Source: Gnetum montanum
Taxonomy: Eukaryota; Streptophyta; Gnetopsida; Gnetales; Gnetaceae
DNA: 62,000 bases
Assembly (NCBI GenBank): GCA_015680685.1
Contig: MNCI01001846.1
Span: forward strand, 69,250 to 131,249
Direction: 5' to 3'
In this document: in pieces, positions 1-12,580 of the stretch
How positions within the stretch are numbered: position 1 is the first letter of the stretch
Layout: every line of letters begins with the position of its first letter
Position numbers and translations under genes: made by a program
Notes under the pieces: generated by a model
Database searches by the model: none
Told to the model about the DNA's origin: nothing
What the model saw: only the letters and a program-made list of their open reading frames with translations

Positions 1-156
1 ACCGTGACACATACAAGCAAGCCTGGGAAGACAACGAACGATTAACCCCAAGTGTTTCTTGTGGCGTTAAGGCATTTAGTCTGCGGAGTTCGACCGGATC
101 GCGCGTGCACGCTCGTATTCGTATGGTGGAGTGTAGGGGTACCTCGCCACTCATCA
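1..156 (+). repeat. 3' end of an Athila-like LTR, truncated by the window edge
   Basis: The bases before position 156 end in GGGGTACCTCGCCACTCATCA, and the upstream stretch with 'cgtgcacgctcgtattcgta' matches the reverse complement of the LTR starts at 8825, 16650 and 61619. Element A codes on minus, so this copy is oriented with its coding strand on plus. No tRNA-like primer site follows position 156, so this is probably a 3' LTR or a solo LTR whose element lies to the left of the window. Confidence 0.7.
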
Positions 157-1620
157 CCTAATAAATTAAATACGAAAGTTTAAACACCTTATTTCATATT
201 CTTATTAGAAGGTAATTTACTTCCTCTTGAAGTATAAGTTATTTACCAATTTATTGCTTATACTCAAAAACTTACAAAAATAGAATCGATCAAATTTTCT
301 ACAGTAGTTCTTGAGGACACAAAAGAGTAGGGATAATATTTTCAAAGGATACAATGGTTAGCGACTTGGGATATCTTATTGGAGGAGATACAAGGTAATC
401 CAAAGCACATTCATAAGTTAGTTGAACAAAAAGTTTTGGTCAAATGTAGAAAGCAAGAAAATTTTTTATCTAGAATGAATAAGAGGTAATTAGTTCAAAT
501 TTGAAGTTCACGATGTGTTAGTTATACAGTCAAAGAGATGTTCCATTTTTATTACTAGGTTCCTTTGAGCTCACATCAACATAGAATAGAAAGTGGAAGA
601 TGGATGCTAATTTTGAAAGAAGAACACACATGTAGGTTATGTAGCTAAATAGATCTTGAGGATAAGAAGCATGTTTTTCTTGGTTGTCTTCATTTTATGC
701 AAAAATATAATATTGTAGTAAAAGGTCTATATGTTACTTATTAATTCCATATTTAATTCTTATAATACAAATGGAATGTGGGTCTATGAGGACCTTTAGG
801 TCTTCCAACATAATTAAACCTTAGCTTCAAATTATTTATAATTATTATTTAAAGTTTCATCCACTTTGGTATCTGAAGATACTAACATGGTAGGCATGCC
901 AACCCCTTATCTAATTAATATAAGTAATAAGAAGCTTATGAGTGCCCTTCATCATCTTACATATAGTTACGCACTTTTTCCAACCCTAGAGACTACTAAA
1001 GGAGGGATGCACTGACAAGCGTCATCCAGGCATAGTCTAGAATAAGAACCATGATGTGTGCAGTGAACTACACCATGAACTACTTGGACAAGGATCATTG
1101 TTTTCATTTTCTTTTAATTTTTCACCTACATTTCCATTGCCTTAGGATCACATAAAGTAGTATAATGATACAAGGATGTTATAGATTGCCTTACAAATAT
1201 AACCAAAATTGACATGAATCATTTTAAAAGTATAATAACAATGATAGTATATTTAATAGAATAATCATACCTTACTATTATACTTCATATTTTTTAACTT
1301 TTTACTTTTTAAATTATTTTTTATTTTACATTCAAAATAATAAATAATATACAAAATATAATATCTAAATGAAATCAAATGCAAATAACTTTTGCTTTTT
1401 CACTTCTTTGAGGTGTGCTCTCAAAATTTTTTGGGCTATGATGCAAAGAGAAATTTTAGTAGAGTAAGACGGAGTGAGGCTTAACTCTTAGGTTCTCATC
1501 TAAATACAAAAACTAAAATAAAATAGCTAAAGATTAAAGTGTATGTATATTCCTCAAGAAACTAAAATAAATCCATAAAAAATTTAAAATCCTACTTTTA
1601 AGTGCCAACTTGTTTCATTG
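157..1620. other. Non-coding AT-rich sequence, no gene seen
   Basis: No reading frame with recognisable protein similarity, no RNA gene and no clear element boundary was seen. The sequence is AT-rich and probably decayed repeat or intergenic DNA flanking the LTR on its left. Confidence 0.5.
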
Positions 1621-1817
1621 GTAGCTAAATCCCTGAATGCCTAATAATTAAATCAAATGTACTATCATTACCATTAATGCTGGGCAACTAACTCGAATGT
1701 ACTATCTTTTAGGTGTTTCACTAGTAGCTAAATCCCTGAATGCCTAATAATTAAATCAAATGTACTATCATTACCATTAATGCTGGGCAACTAACTCGAA
1801 TGTACTATCTTTTAGGG
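1621..1817. repeat. Tandem duplication, 103-bp period, two copies
   Basis: Bases 1621-1714, beginning gtagctaaatccctgaatgc, recur at 1724-1817 with no difference found by eye, separated by a 9-base linker. The near-perfect identity in otherwise decayed DNA indicates a recent local duplication or an assembly duplication. Confidence 0.9.
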
Positions 1818-3205
1818 TTAAGAGTTTAGGGGCAAAATACAAGTCTGCAAATTGTAGTAGTGTCACTACACAGCAGTCTTTCCAACTCTTCTCTGCACTG
1901 TGAAATTTAGTTGCACTTCATAGCTTGGAAATCAGAATTCATGTAAGCATGTAAAAATAAGGAAGAAATTCTTCATAGCCAACAGAATCAGAACTCAAGC
2001 ATGAAAAACCGGAACGATACTCACCATTGCTAATCACAGTTGCAGTAAGAAACAGAAACATTACATCCACAATCACCAATGCGATGCCTGCTTTTCCTGA
2101 TCGCTATTTGAGTACTGCCATGATGCTGATGAAGTTTTCACTTACCACTCAGTGAGTGATGATGTTGTTCTGCCCTTAAAGTAAAACACTGGGGATGTAT
2201 TTATAGGTGATGAAACTAATGGAACTGTACTAATATCTAGAGCTTTCTGCTTAACCCACGTTCTTAAGGCTGGACTAATATCTAGAGCTTTCAGCTTAAC
2301 CCACGTTCTCAAGGCTGGAAGTAGTTGAGTAGAACCCATGTTTTCAATCCTAGAAGCAGTTGAGTGGAGTTTTGGCATCATCTCTTTGACAAATACCCGG
2401 ATGTGGCAAAAATGAAGTTTTCCATGTGCAAATAGGGTCAAAAGTAGTGATCACACTGCTTTCAACATGACATCACATATTTCTTCCCTACAACTTTTAA
2501 ATGTGATTTCAGTTACCCACTTTTCATAGGTATTGGTTAATTAAAAATCTGTTATCTCTTCATAACAGTTTAACACTACTTTAGTTATGGAGCATTAATG
2601 CTTCTATGATGGAGGGAAGCACTAACTCCACACGTTATTGGGTCCCTTGCTGAGTCTATAAAATGTGATTTGCCTATGCCATCAAGACAATTGAATTAGA
2701 TGCAAATAAAATCGAATTTAGAAAGAATAGGCAAGAAGATCTTCACTCTAAGCATAGTTCAACCTATGAAGGCTATTTAACTATATTTTGTGTTTACATA
2801 GATTTTAAGATTCTATTGTGCTATTTTCTTTCACGATCCATAAAGTCTTAATAGCTTTAGTGCTCTCTTACAATTGTTATGTTTCAGTTTTACTTCTGCA
2901 AATTCTTATTGGATGAAAGTACTTTATTTTTATAAAGTTATTTTTTGTTCATTTATGAAATTATATTTTGTTTTATCTATTGTTAACAGTTGAATATGTA
3001 AGCAATGTAGAAATCTCTATTACTTTGGTTTAGCTTTTGTTAACCAGAACTTCTTTTGGAATAAATTTTTAACACTTCCATGTATTTCTTCCTTAAAACA
3101 ACTTTTAAATGTGATTGCTTGAAACGTGGATGATGGAAATTTGAAAATGATTGGTGCCCAATTTTATTTGGACATAAACGCTTATCATCTAGAAACTCTG
3201 AAAAT
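1818..3205. other. Non-coding stretch, no gene seen
   Basis: No protein-like frame was recognised apart from frames created by the short tandem repeat at 2229-2318. Nothing in the stretch has a signature of a known element. Confidence 0.45.
2229..2318. repeat. Tandem duplication, 45-bp unit, two copies
   Basis: The unit starting actaatatctagagctttc occurs twice in direct succession, with two substitutions between copies. A degenerate third copy may follow to about 2365. Confidence 0.85.
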
Positions 3206-3740
3206 GATTTTCACCTAGATTTGTCATGCAACCATCTAACTGGTTCAATTCCAGACAGCATTGGAGGCCCAGGCAAATTAAGGCTACTCAACCTATCTCA
3301 TAAAATGTTGACGAGCCATATTCTTGCTAGCATTTCCAATTTAACCAGTCTCGAACAGCTCGACCTCAATTCTAATAGATTCTCTAGGATCATCCCTCAG
3401 GAATTAAACTCCCTTAATTTCCTGGGTGTTTTTAATGTGTTAAACAACCTTTTATGCGGTAAAGTTCCCACTTCTACAAAGTTCACCACATTTGATGAAA
3501 GTTCATTTATAGGGAATCCATGTTTACGTAGATATTCTAGAAATCATCAATGCCCGAAGCCAAAAATGCCAAATAATGCAGCATGAGCAGTGGTAGACAA
3601 AAGCAAAGGCAACAATGGATGGTGGGACTAGTTGTGTAAACATGGGTGGCTCATAGCATTGGGATTAGGCTTTGGATTATCTCTTGGGGCCATTGTGCTG
3701 CATTGGATGCTTTTGAGTGCTTCTATGGTGGATACATCTT
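3206..3740 (+). pseudogene. LRR receptor-like protein fragment, C-terminal part
   Basis: One frame reads through leucine-rich repeats of the plant extracellular type (LDLSCNHLTGSIPDSIG, then NLTSLEQLDLNSNRFSRIIP), the usual C-terminal cap with GNPCLR and a cysteine pair, and, after an in-frame TGA at 3584 and a later TAG, a hydrophobic segment (LIALGLGFGLSLGAIVLHW) like the transmembrane helix of receptor-like proteins. These proteins sit in the plasma membrane and sense ligands in defence or development. Most of the LRR domain is missing upstream, there is no start codon and no kinase follows. It is a truncated relic, either of an RLP or of the ectodomain end of a receptor kinase. Confidence 0.75.
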
Positions 3741-4769
3741 CTAGCTCTTTATGTGTTGCTATTTATTTAAGCTACATTGAACATAATATGTAGGAGCCAC
3801 AGTGGTCAACACTACTATTTATAGTTTTCCATGGTTATTTGGCAAAAAAAATATTTGTATCTAATTCTCCACTTTTAGGCACTAGTGAATCGTTTTTGCA
3901 GTGTAATGTAATGATATTACAAGTTGTGCTTAACCATGATCAGTTATTAGGATTGAATAAACCATGTACAAGTTTGATTTTATAATGATTGCAAATACAG
4001 AAGGAATTTCACATGCAAGGTTTTTCTTTTCATGTCACCTTAGAAGGTGATGAATTATATTTTGCCTAGCTCCAATATTTGATGTGCAATATTGTGTCCT
4101 AAGACGCAATGTTGGATATCTGATATCGCGGAGTGTGTGCTAGCCTATAAATATAGTGCTTGGAGACATGGTTTCCATATAGTTTTTGTCATAGTATAGC
4201 ATTGCTCAATCAAACCCATGACTTGGAGTTTTCAAATCAAAATTTTTATTAATAGGCTAATGTCTTATTGTTAAAAAAATCCTTGTCAGACAATGAGGTT
4301 ACTACTTGAGTTACCTCTTATTAGTAGAAAAATGATTAAAGACTAAAATGGTAAACTTACATATACAAAGTTTATAAAATACCATTTAAGTTCCAAATTA
4401 AGAATTCAAAAATTTTAGAGTACCATCACTAATGCTAGCTCATTACTCTCATTACTTTGTGAACTAATAAGGTGAGAATTTAACCTCCCCTTTTAACAAA
4501 TGCTCTTTTTTAACATCCACCACCAACTTATATGTTGAGGATCAACACTCAAGAGATTCAATTGCTCATCTTGTCAATGCAAAGGGACCTGGGGAGGGAA
4601 AGGCAAGGAATAAGCAAAAGCCTAACCTATGTCGAGTGGCTCTGCACAAGGTTAAAACCAAGTCCTAAAAACAAGCCCCTTACCACTTGTATGATAAAAT
4701 GGGATAATTGCCCACACCCTGTAACTTTTTATAAATGTAATGCAATAGTTCTGTTTGTTTAATATTTAA
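3741..4769. other. Intergenic stretch with an LTR-promoter-like patch
   Basis: No gene seen. At about 4078-4160 there is a group of AATATTG/GATATC motifs followed by CCTATAAATATA, the arrangement found upstream of the TATA box in the LTRs of elements A and B. The sequence downstream of the TATA box does not match those LTRs, so it could be a distant LTR relic or chance. Confidence 0.35.
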
Positions 4770-5196
4770 TTTCGGATGATCCGTTAAAACATTTCGGTTC
4801 GCCCTCTCTGCACAGATTGCGGCATTTCAACTCGAAAACAGAACGACTGGACGGAACAAATGCAGAATCGCGTTTTACATTCTGTATTCCGAATCGGTTA
4901 GATGAACATCTTATTTTTGATTTCGATTCATAAATTTTCATCTGCAGAAATTGTACCATCTTTTAGGATTTATAAGTTTGTCTTCAATCTGCTGAATCTT
5001 TTTCTTAATTTCCCTTTAAAGTGAATAAACCCTGCCTATGTTTGCTATCTGCTGACTCCGTTTTCGAAATCTCAGGTTGTTGTTGAACAACATAACATAA
5101 TTCTGAATCAAACCATCCTGCAAAACCTCCATTATCAAGATCCCGAGCATTGGAGAAATCGATAAACCCTAGCTTGAAGGCGAATTCAACATAAAA
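4770..5196 (+). promoter_or_regulatory. Likely 5' UTR and proximal promoter of the YIP4-like gene
   Basis: The DNA directly upstream of the YIP4-like start codon is less AT-rich than the surroundings and contains pyrimidine-rich runs typical of plant 5' leaders. No confident TATA box could be picked. The assignment rests only on position. Confidence 0.3.
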
Positions 5197-5646
5197 ATGG
5201 CGGACAGCGATACCGTGCCTCTGCATCCGAGATCTTCACAATCCGATATTGACGAAATTGAGAATCTCGTCAATGTGAGCGTTCAGCCGGTGATTTCAGC
5301 AGTTCCAGTATCATTGTCTGCAATTGTTTCTGTGATGAGACCAGAAAGCCCTCCCGGGGCTTCAATTCGGCTCCAGTTATTCCTTCTGTGCCTGCTGGCA
5401 GCAATGGTGGCTCTGGTAACAGATCTTGAGGGATTGCTTAGGATGATTTTGGTTTGGTTTCGAACACTCTGACTGAGCCTGTGTGGGAGTGTTCTCAGGA
5501 TCTCCAACAATCTGAAGCTGGTCGTTTTTCCAAACACCTAACGTGAGGATCCTGGAAAGGCTGTGAGAGATTGGGATCTCTGGGGTCCCTTTTTCTTCAT
5601 CATTTTTCTGGGTCTCATGCTTTCCTGGTCTGCCTCGATTGATAAG
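5197..5646 (+). pseudogene. YIP4: YIP4-like exon 1, with frameshifts and stops
   Basis: ATG at 5197 opens MADSDTVPLHPRSSQSDID, the conserved YIP4 N-terminus. After PPGASI the reading shifts to another frame through the proline-rich linker and NTLTEPVWE, with TGA and TAG in that frame. It then returns to the first frame for NLKLVVFPNT, where a TAA at 5539-5541 replaces the expected tyrosine codon before [15 protein letters not shown]. About seven to ten residues after TEPVW are missing compared with Arabidopsis. The exon ends in SASIDK before a GTTAGT donor. The frame assignment comes from comparison with the known family and is unambiguous at both ends of the exon. Confidence 0.85.
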
Positions 5647-5989
5647 GTTAGTACCATGGTTGTTTTTTAAAATTGTTCTTTGCACACAATGCTGCAATTC
5701 CACTGGTACATGATTCATTTCTGGAATTCATTCTTACTTTATTAGTTGAAGATTCAAAATTGGGTATCATTTTCAACATACAAAATGTTGAAAGATTGCT
5801 TAAACATAAAAAATTTATGATTCCCTAAGAAAGGGCTAAGATAGGATTAATTATGGAAACTGGAAACTGGAAATTTTTATTACATCGAGGAAATTACAAA
5901 GGGAGTTGAAAACATCATTGATTTAATGATCCAAGTAGATAGGGTCAACTTGAGAGAAAGCAATCAGCAGATTACAATTGATATTATAA

Positions 5990-6880
5990 TTAATTTGAAT
6001 GTGAGCCAAAGAGGTGCAAAATAAAAATATGCTCTTCTCTTGGTAAATTGATCCAATGACCTGTGTCAATAAGGAGATGATGAGAGCTCATTCTTGTTTT
6101 AGCAATTTGATTCCTTAAATGAATAGGAATATCTGAGAATAGATACTTTTGAGTACTAGATAACAAGCCTCGTCTAAGAGAAGGTAAATAAAAATACCTT
6201 TTCCTACTGTGTTCAGCCAAACTTTGGCCAAAACTTTATCTTTTATAGTCTTTTGGAAAAGCTTTTGGTTTTTAGGAAGATCCTTTATTATAGTATTCCA
6301 TGATTGAAGCCATGATTTTCCTTTATGCAACAATCCATTTTCTTGTGTAGTATTCATCATCTCCTTAGCATAATTGACTTCCTCCATGTGACTTAATTTT
6401 TGAGTATTAAGTAATAAATTGGCAAAGGGCTTTAACTTCAAGAGGAACCAAATCTGCTTCTAAAAGTAAGATATCATAAGAAGTCTACATTTTTACTTGA
6501 AATTCACATACAAGAAATTGTTTTTGAACATGCTTTAATTTTGTCCAATTATGTGTGGAAAGAGAAGGTCCCTATGCAACACACCCATATAACAATATAG
6601 GTTGGACAAGATTGTGAGAAGGTTTCTTTCTGATCTCCCATGCCAAAATTTGTTTGCTGCTGCAATTATTTCTTAGAGCAGTGTAGCAGTGCCCCAAAAG
6701 GCATAAGGCATCTGTATTAATTAATAAAAGTACAGTTTTGGTCATATTAAATTGTATCTGTTGTAGTTTTGGCTTTATTGAAATGTATTCAATGTGTCCT
6801 TTAAATCATACCAATGTATGTACTCACTATATTCCAACATTAGATCACTGGCAAATGCATAGTTCAGTAGGGTAAGGCAA
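5990..6880 (-). mobile_element. Decayed LINE reverse-transcriptase relic
   Basis: Read on minus from about 6880, the frame gives LNYAFASDLMLEYSEY, which fits the reverse-transcriptase catalytic box of plant LINEs (usually FADD; here FASD). Further on is a stretch around KSWLQSWNTIIKDL. Stops interrupt the frame repeatedly. The fragment lies in intron 1 of the YIP4-like gene, antisense to it. No poly(A) tail or target-site duplication was identified. Confidence 0.45.
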
Positions 6881-8674
6881 TAACTATACCAAAAAAATAT
6901 AAGTAAAACTCTCCTTAAAAAAGGTCAGAGTATAGTAAAGAAAGTCAAGAGTTGATGATATTGTCTATGTCCATGATTCATTTTTGGATGGGTCTTCATT
7001 GTCACATCCTTAGCATTTTTCTTTTCAACATGATACTAAGTGTTTTGTATTATAACAATTCCAAAAATTCAAATAGTTATATTTTCTACAGCATTATAGA
7101 TAATTCAAGTCATTTCAGGTAGCATGAACGGGCCTGTGAAGAGTTCTAAAAGTTGTATGTTGTAAAATTAGCTCAAACTTATTAGATAATTATAACTTAT
7201 CTAATTTGTTGAGCCCTGCTCTTGATTTCTTTATTTGAGACACTTAAGTCGTGGCTGTATAAATATAATCTGTTTGATTGCTGCTTACCAACACTAATAG
7301 AGAACATAGTTATTAGCGATGCATAGAGTTCAATTTTAAAAACAAAGGGTGAGGGCTTGACTCATGAGATGACACTTTTAACTCAGTCTTTACAACTTAT
7401 CAATACATAAAGGTCTTAAGCCATCATTTTGACATTGAAAAAAAAAACAATTTTTAGATTTAGGAAACAAAAGTGATTGTGAAATCATGTTGATGCATGC
7501 ATGTGGACTTTCAAATTATTCAGTTGTATAACAGTTACATGAAATGTTGAATTACAGATGCTTTTGAATACATGAAGTTATTGGTGTTATCACATTTTTA
7601 AAAATGTTAGTGATTGATGAGGTTGGGGTAGGTTAGATAGATAGGAATTAATAGCAGTAAGGTGTTATATTAGCTGAATTGCCACGTGTACCAAGATGTT
7701 AATATCTAAGTGGGATAAGTAAGAAGTTATTGAAAGTAAATTTTCAAGGCTTGCATAGTGGAGGAAATTGAGGCTATTCAATGTTTTGATATTTGAACTT
7801 GTTGATGTATTTGCATTTGTATGATACATGGGTCTACATAGTAAAGTTTACAACTTGTGCAGGCTGTCATTGGGTTTTAGAGAAATGTGGTCTGCACTCC
7901 TTAGGCAAATTTCATGTGTATTACCTATTAAATAAGATAATTGATGTGCTATGATAGCACTTTTTGTAAAAGTGATAGATTTCTTTCTGTTTTAATTGCT
8001 AGGTATATTAAGCCTAGTTTTATTTTTTATTTTTTATGCATATGATCTTGCAAGTGTATTGACTGATGTCATTGATAGGTGTTTTTATAATGCAAGCCAG
8101 GGAATGCTTGTTCTTGGCAAATGGTTGATTGGCTTAGCTGAGCTAATGGCACTAACCAATTTGATAATTTATTTTTGCTATGTGATTAGTCTGACTTGTT
8201 CATTTTATTTTGGCTGAGGCCAATTCCACTTAGCAACTAGAAGCCACCACTTTGTCATGCAAACTAATTTTTTGTCATAATGGCAGTATAATTCAAGGAA
8301 GGTCACTTTTGTCATAGTGTTACAGATTAAAGGAAAAAACTTTAAGCATTTCTTAATTCAATGATATCAAATAAAAAATTATTTATGTTACAAAGGAAAA
8401 GTTTTCGAGGAGGTGTTGACTTCAATGGTTTGGATGCAGAGTGAAGCTTGAATTTGCAAAGAGTGCTTTACAATCCTAATGGCCTCATCCAGATTTGTCT
8501 TGGGATTTGAGCTCATTAGGAGTTTGCTTCTATCATAGAGTAATGATCATAAATGTGTTTTCTTTAAAATACCAAGTCTGAGGAGCCAAATTTTGATGTC
8601 TAATTGCATTAGTTTTTTTGAATCCTTGGAACTACCAATTTTTCAAAATACGAAACATCAAGTTGGTGGGTACT
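6881..8674. other. YIP4 intron 1 sequence with no gene seen
   Basis: AT-rich intron DNA. A 73-codon open frame at 7996-8217 is hydrophobic but resembles no known family and was not accepted. The last 140 bases or so (about 8530-8674) resemble the sequence just right of the Copia element (about 22660-22830). Confidence 0.45.
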
Positions 8675-8824
8675 TGTTGGAAAAATGAAGAGAAATACAT
8701 GAGTGTTATTTGTTGTATTTCCTTTTATGTTTTTAAAAGTGGTTAACTTGTAAAGTGATGTTTATGTGGGGGTGTGTTTTATCCCATGTGTGAGGATTGG
8801 GGTTTGGTCCTAATGTTTCCTTAT
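8675..8824 (+). repeat. Copia C 5' LTR, first part
   Basis: Matches 22001-22144 of the 3' LTR. It is cut at 8824 by insertion of element A; the final five bases CTTAT (8820-8824) are the target site and are repeated at 17507-17511. Confidence 0.9.
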
Positions 8825-9683
8825 TGATGAGTGGTGAGATACCCCTATACTCAACCATACAAATACGAGCATTCACGCACGATTCGGTCGAACTTTGCAA
8901 ACGGACTAGTTGTGGTATCTAGATAGTTACACATTGATTGTAGTTTGCTGTCTTCTTAGCTGAACTAGTATTTACTCTGTCATCTATGGTTTAGTTCAGA
9001 GTGAGGTGTATGATGTGATCCTAAACTAGTGCTACTCCTAGAGACAATGGAAAATAATCTTGTTTTAAGTTAATAAGCAATGAGAAGAAAAATCTAAACT
9101 AGCCTAAGTGCGATGAGCATCTGTCTTTAATTATTTTTGCTCATCTTGGACCTTGTGTACTACTTCTAGGATTACCAAGCACATATTACTTGAGCGCTCC
9201 TAGATATGCTACTGGGTTACCAAGTAGTTACACTTAAATGTTCGTGGTTAAGTCATACTCATTCCATATTTAACAACAAGAATAGTAAATGATGATAAAG
9301 AAATATTAATTAAGAAAACAATAAATAACAATAACAATTAAACAATTAAAACTAAGTGAATGTTGCAATGATGGAGTAATTTCAATCTTTATTGCCGATC
9401 ATGCGCGTGTCCAAGTACGTCACACTCGAATAAAGGTTCTGTACAATTACAATCATCACATTGTGGGCATGCACTAGGGAAAGAATTGAAATTAACTGAA
9501 AATTGACAAAAAAGATTCTATTCCTACACTTATTGGCTCTCCTTTCCTGTGCGCCCAAATGTGTATTTATAGGCTTACATAGGAATCATGATATCATGTA
9601 TCTGATATCGTTATCCAGGATGCGATATCGCGTACCCGATATTGTGGGTCCAATATCGGAGCCTGGCAAATCATGATTCATCA
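8825..9683 (-). repeat. Element A 3' LTR (left)
   Basis: 859 bp, paired with 16650-17506. It contains GATATC-rich motifs and the sequence TATAAATA (minus) near 9570. On plus it is followed by the polypurine tract complement. Confidence 0.92.
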
Positions 9684-9694
9684 TACCCCCACAA
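9684..9694 (-). other. Element A polypurine tract
   Basis: TTGTGGGGGTA on minus directly abuts the 3' LTR. The identical 11 bases precede the LTR at 35112, linking the two elements. Confidence 0.85.
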
Positions 9695-9873
9695 CTGAAT
9701 GAAAACTCGTCCTCGAGTTAAACAAAATGAGAACAAGTTCAATTGATTACACAGTGGATAGGTATGGGATTATTGACTAACTAGGAATTTATTCATGCCA
9801 CAGTGGAGAATTGAACACAACAAAATTGGGACACAGACATAGAATTACAAAGAGACAAAATTGTTGTTGGAAC

Positions 9874-12580
9874 TTATGTGGTTTCTGGTGGCGGTGGTTC
9901 CTTCATGGGTCTTTTTCTCTTATCTTGTACTCCAGGTTTTGAGAATTGGTGTCTCTAAAGGAGTGCCTGGAGCTTTTCTTCCTCAGTTCGGGGATCCTAT
10001 GTCGTCCATGCGGATGCTCCAATGTTTGATGGAGTCAGCACCTCCCATGGACACGGCAGTTGTGGAAACATCTAGTTGGCCTTGACATACCAAATCGCAA
10101 ACAATCGTCGCTCCTCTTCATAGGCTCTGGCTTTGTCCTTGTATTCTTGGTAATCCATGAGCCGTCAAGCCAAATCTGCCGCAACATCCTTTTGTCCTTG
10201 GTAGCTGGTCTTGACCACCTCTAACTTAGAATGTCACTTCTAATTTCTGCAGCATCTTCTTGTGCTCAGCAAATTTTGTTTCATACTTCACGTAGGTGGT
10301 TGTTACTTGCTTTTCCAATTCTGTTCTCGGGCGTCGTACTGTCAACATGGCCAAGTTGGTATACCGTAGGTTTGCCAACTCCATGTACTCCGTAAGGTCT
10401 TGTATCTGCAAGTCCCAACTTTTCAGTTCAGCTTGGTGGGTGAAGGCATAAGTATCCAATATGGCTTGCCAATCAATGTTTTGAGCAATGAGGGTGTTGA
10501 GATGGGCCTTGGCCATATGGATTTCTTTTTCTATCACCTTTTTGCACATCCCCACCCAATCCTTGAAGTGCTCCTTGAGCTTCTCATGTCGCTTGGTCTT
10601 GTTCTGCCACATGCTTATTTCAATTGCTATCTTTTGACGGATTGTGTGTACCTCCTCTATTGAGAGGGTTCGATTTTCTCTGGCTAAGTGATTCATATCT
10701 TGGTTGACCTTGATTAATTGTTTTTGTAATTGCTGAAAATTTTCTTCGAGAACATTTGTTTGTTTTTCTCTGGTGATCAACTAGAGATTGTCAGTGGCAA
10801 TCTATTTATTTTCCTCTTGTAAGGCCTTCAGTGCTTTGGCATGTGCATATGTTTAAGCTTGTGCCTTGGAAGCATCCCAATCAGCTTTCTTTTTTTCCTC
10901 CGCCACTCTTTTATTCTCTTCTAGCAATTTATTGAGTTGCTTTATTCGGAAGGACTCTAGTTGGTCTGCGGGGATGAATTGAGATGGAACTCGTTGTGCA
11001 GCTTGCAGGGTGATGAGCTTTTCTTGGAGTCTTTCTAACTCTGCCTCTACATGCTCAGACCTGATCTCTGCCATGACCAACTTCCCTTTTGTTGAGATAT
11101 GGTCTGACTGAGTTGCTGTGACATCTTAAGGGATGTCAAACAGGGATGTCATCACTAGACAGGAACCGATCTAAAACATCCTCATGATTTGTAGGAGTCA
11201 TTGAGAGATCGACCAATGTTTGAGCATCACGTGCTCCTATAAAATCTACCGGTGGCACAACAGGGACATCAAATGATTCCTTTATGTGGTTTGTGAGCAC
11301 TTTTTCTGCTCCCACTGCATCTTGGTGTTGCATAACCACTACTTTGGTGCCTTCACCGGTTTCTAATTGTACTTGAAAGGATGCAGCGTTTTTAGAGATT
11401 TGTTGTGACTAGTTTGGATTGATATCTCACCTTGTGTCCGATCAATTGAGATTGTGGGTCGTACGACATCGTCGATGACCTTGAAGATACTGGTTTCATC
11501 ATGGCTTCCTTAACTGACTGTTTCAACGATGGCTCTGAGATGGCTCAGCAATGGTCGATAGTCTTGCAGTGGTGGTGGCAGTTGGTCTTGTTGGCCTATG
11601 CTGGGCCCTGCTTCTTGTTGTTGATTGGGCCTTGTGCTTGGAAGTTGGCTAGGCCTTGCAGTTTGAGGTGTAGTGGGCCCCACCGTTTGTTCTTGTTCAG
11701 GCTCTAGCGTCTCACCAGCACTTTTACTTGGGGCTGGTGGCTTCAGTAATTCGGCAAATGAAGCATTTTGGGCCTTTTTGGGGACATCATTGGTGTACCC
11801 TAGAATTCTAGCATGTCGGCACAACTTCCTGATGAGATAGGGAAAGGGTAATGCGAACTTCCTCGTCTTGCATTCTTCGAACCACCTCACAATTTTTGTA
11901 AGATATAGATGGGGTAGTTTGGCATTAACCTTGCCCATCAAGATAGCACTTCCTCTATCCACATATTTGGAGATTTTATTTAACTCTTTTGTGGGAAAGA
12001 TGTGATATGTGCCGATTTTGAAGTAAATTCTCTCTTCAAGTGTCAGCTTTCCATATGCTTTGACTTCCTTGTCATACGCCCTTTTCAACCATATCTTCCA
12101 TGCATCAACATTGGAACGAGTAGACAAGTGAGCAACTTTTGGCCCTGTATTCGGAAGATTTAACACCTCCAAAATGGCTTTGGTAGAGAAATCCACAGAA
12201 ACACCACCAATATCAACGGTGGTGCCTTCTTTGTTATGCCAAAATTGGTACATCTCTCCCAGGTACCAATCACCATTTTTAGAGAGAATAGGCCACAGTG
12301 GGAACCCTTTGAGTTGGTCTTTGACTACTTTAGGAGCAAATTTAGTGAAAGGTCCGAAGTTGAGTTCCACAATCATAGCTATTGACATGGGCCTTTCATG
12401 AATTGCTTGAACACATTCTGGGGACAACGTGAGATGTTGTCCTTGTTCAGGTGCTCTGCCGTCTCCTCCTTCAGCATGTCTCGATTGCACATTAATAGGA
12501 GGTTCTTGATGGATGCTGAATGATTGTACATTTTTTGAGAGACACTTGGCCTCTGCCTCTCCTTGGTCGTTTGGATGCAC
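9874..12580 (-). pseudogene. Element A second ORF: Athila-type extra protein with coiled coil
   Basis: From ATG at 12580 a 356-codon frame encodes a globular domain (DIGGVSVDFSTKAILEVLNLP, later RKLCRHARILGYT) like the extra ORF downstream of integrase in Athila elements, sometimes labelled plant transposon or plant-mobile-type domain. A proline/glutamine-rich linker follows to a stop near 11510. After further stops and a local frameshift (11136-11339) come long coiled-coil segments, ending KPPPPPETT-like with TAA at 9876-9874. The same C-terminal region appears at 34243-34857 on plus. Function is unknown; the position corresponds to the env-like slot of Athila, but no signal peptide or membrane helix is evident. 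About 880 residues if the breaks are ignored. Confidence 0.7.

Noticed and set aside
5377-5718. 113-codon open frame on minus
   Set aside because: It is the reverse shadow of YIP4-like exon 1 and has no protein similarity of its own.
7996-8217. 73-codon hydrophobic open frame in YIP4 intron 1
   Set aside because: AT-rich intron DNA; hydrophobic residues follow from T-rich codons, and there is no recognisable family.
11501-11707. 68-codon plus-strand frame
   Set aside because: Shadow of the proline/glutamine-rich linker of the element A second ORF.
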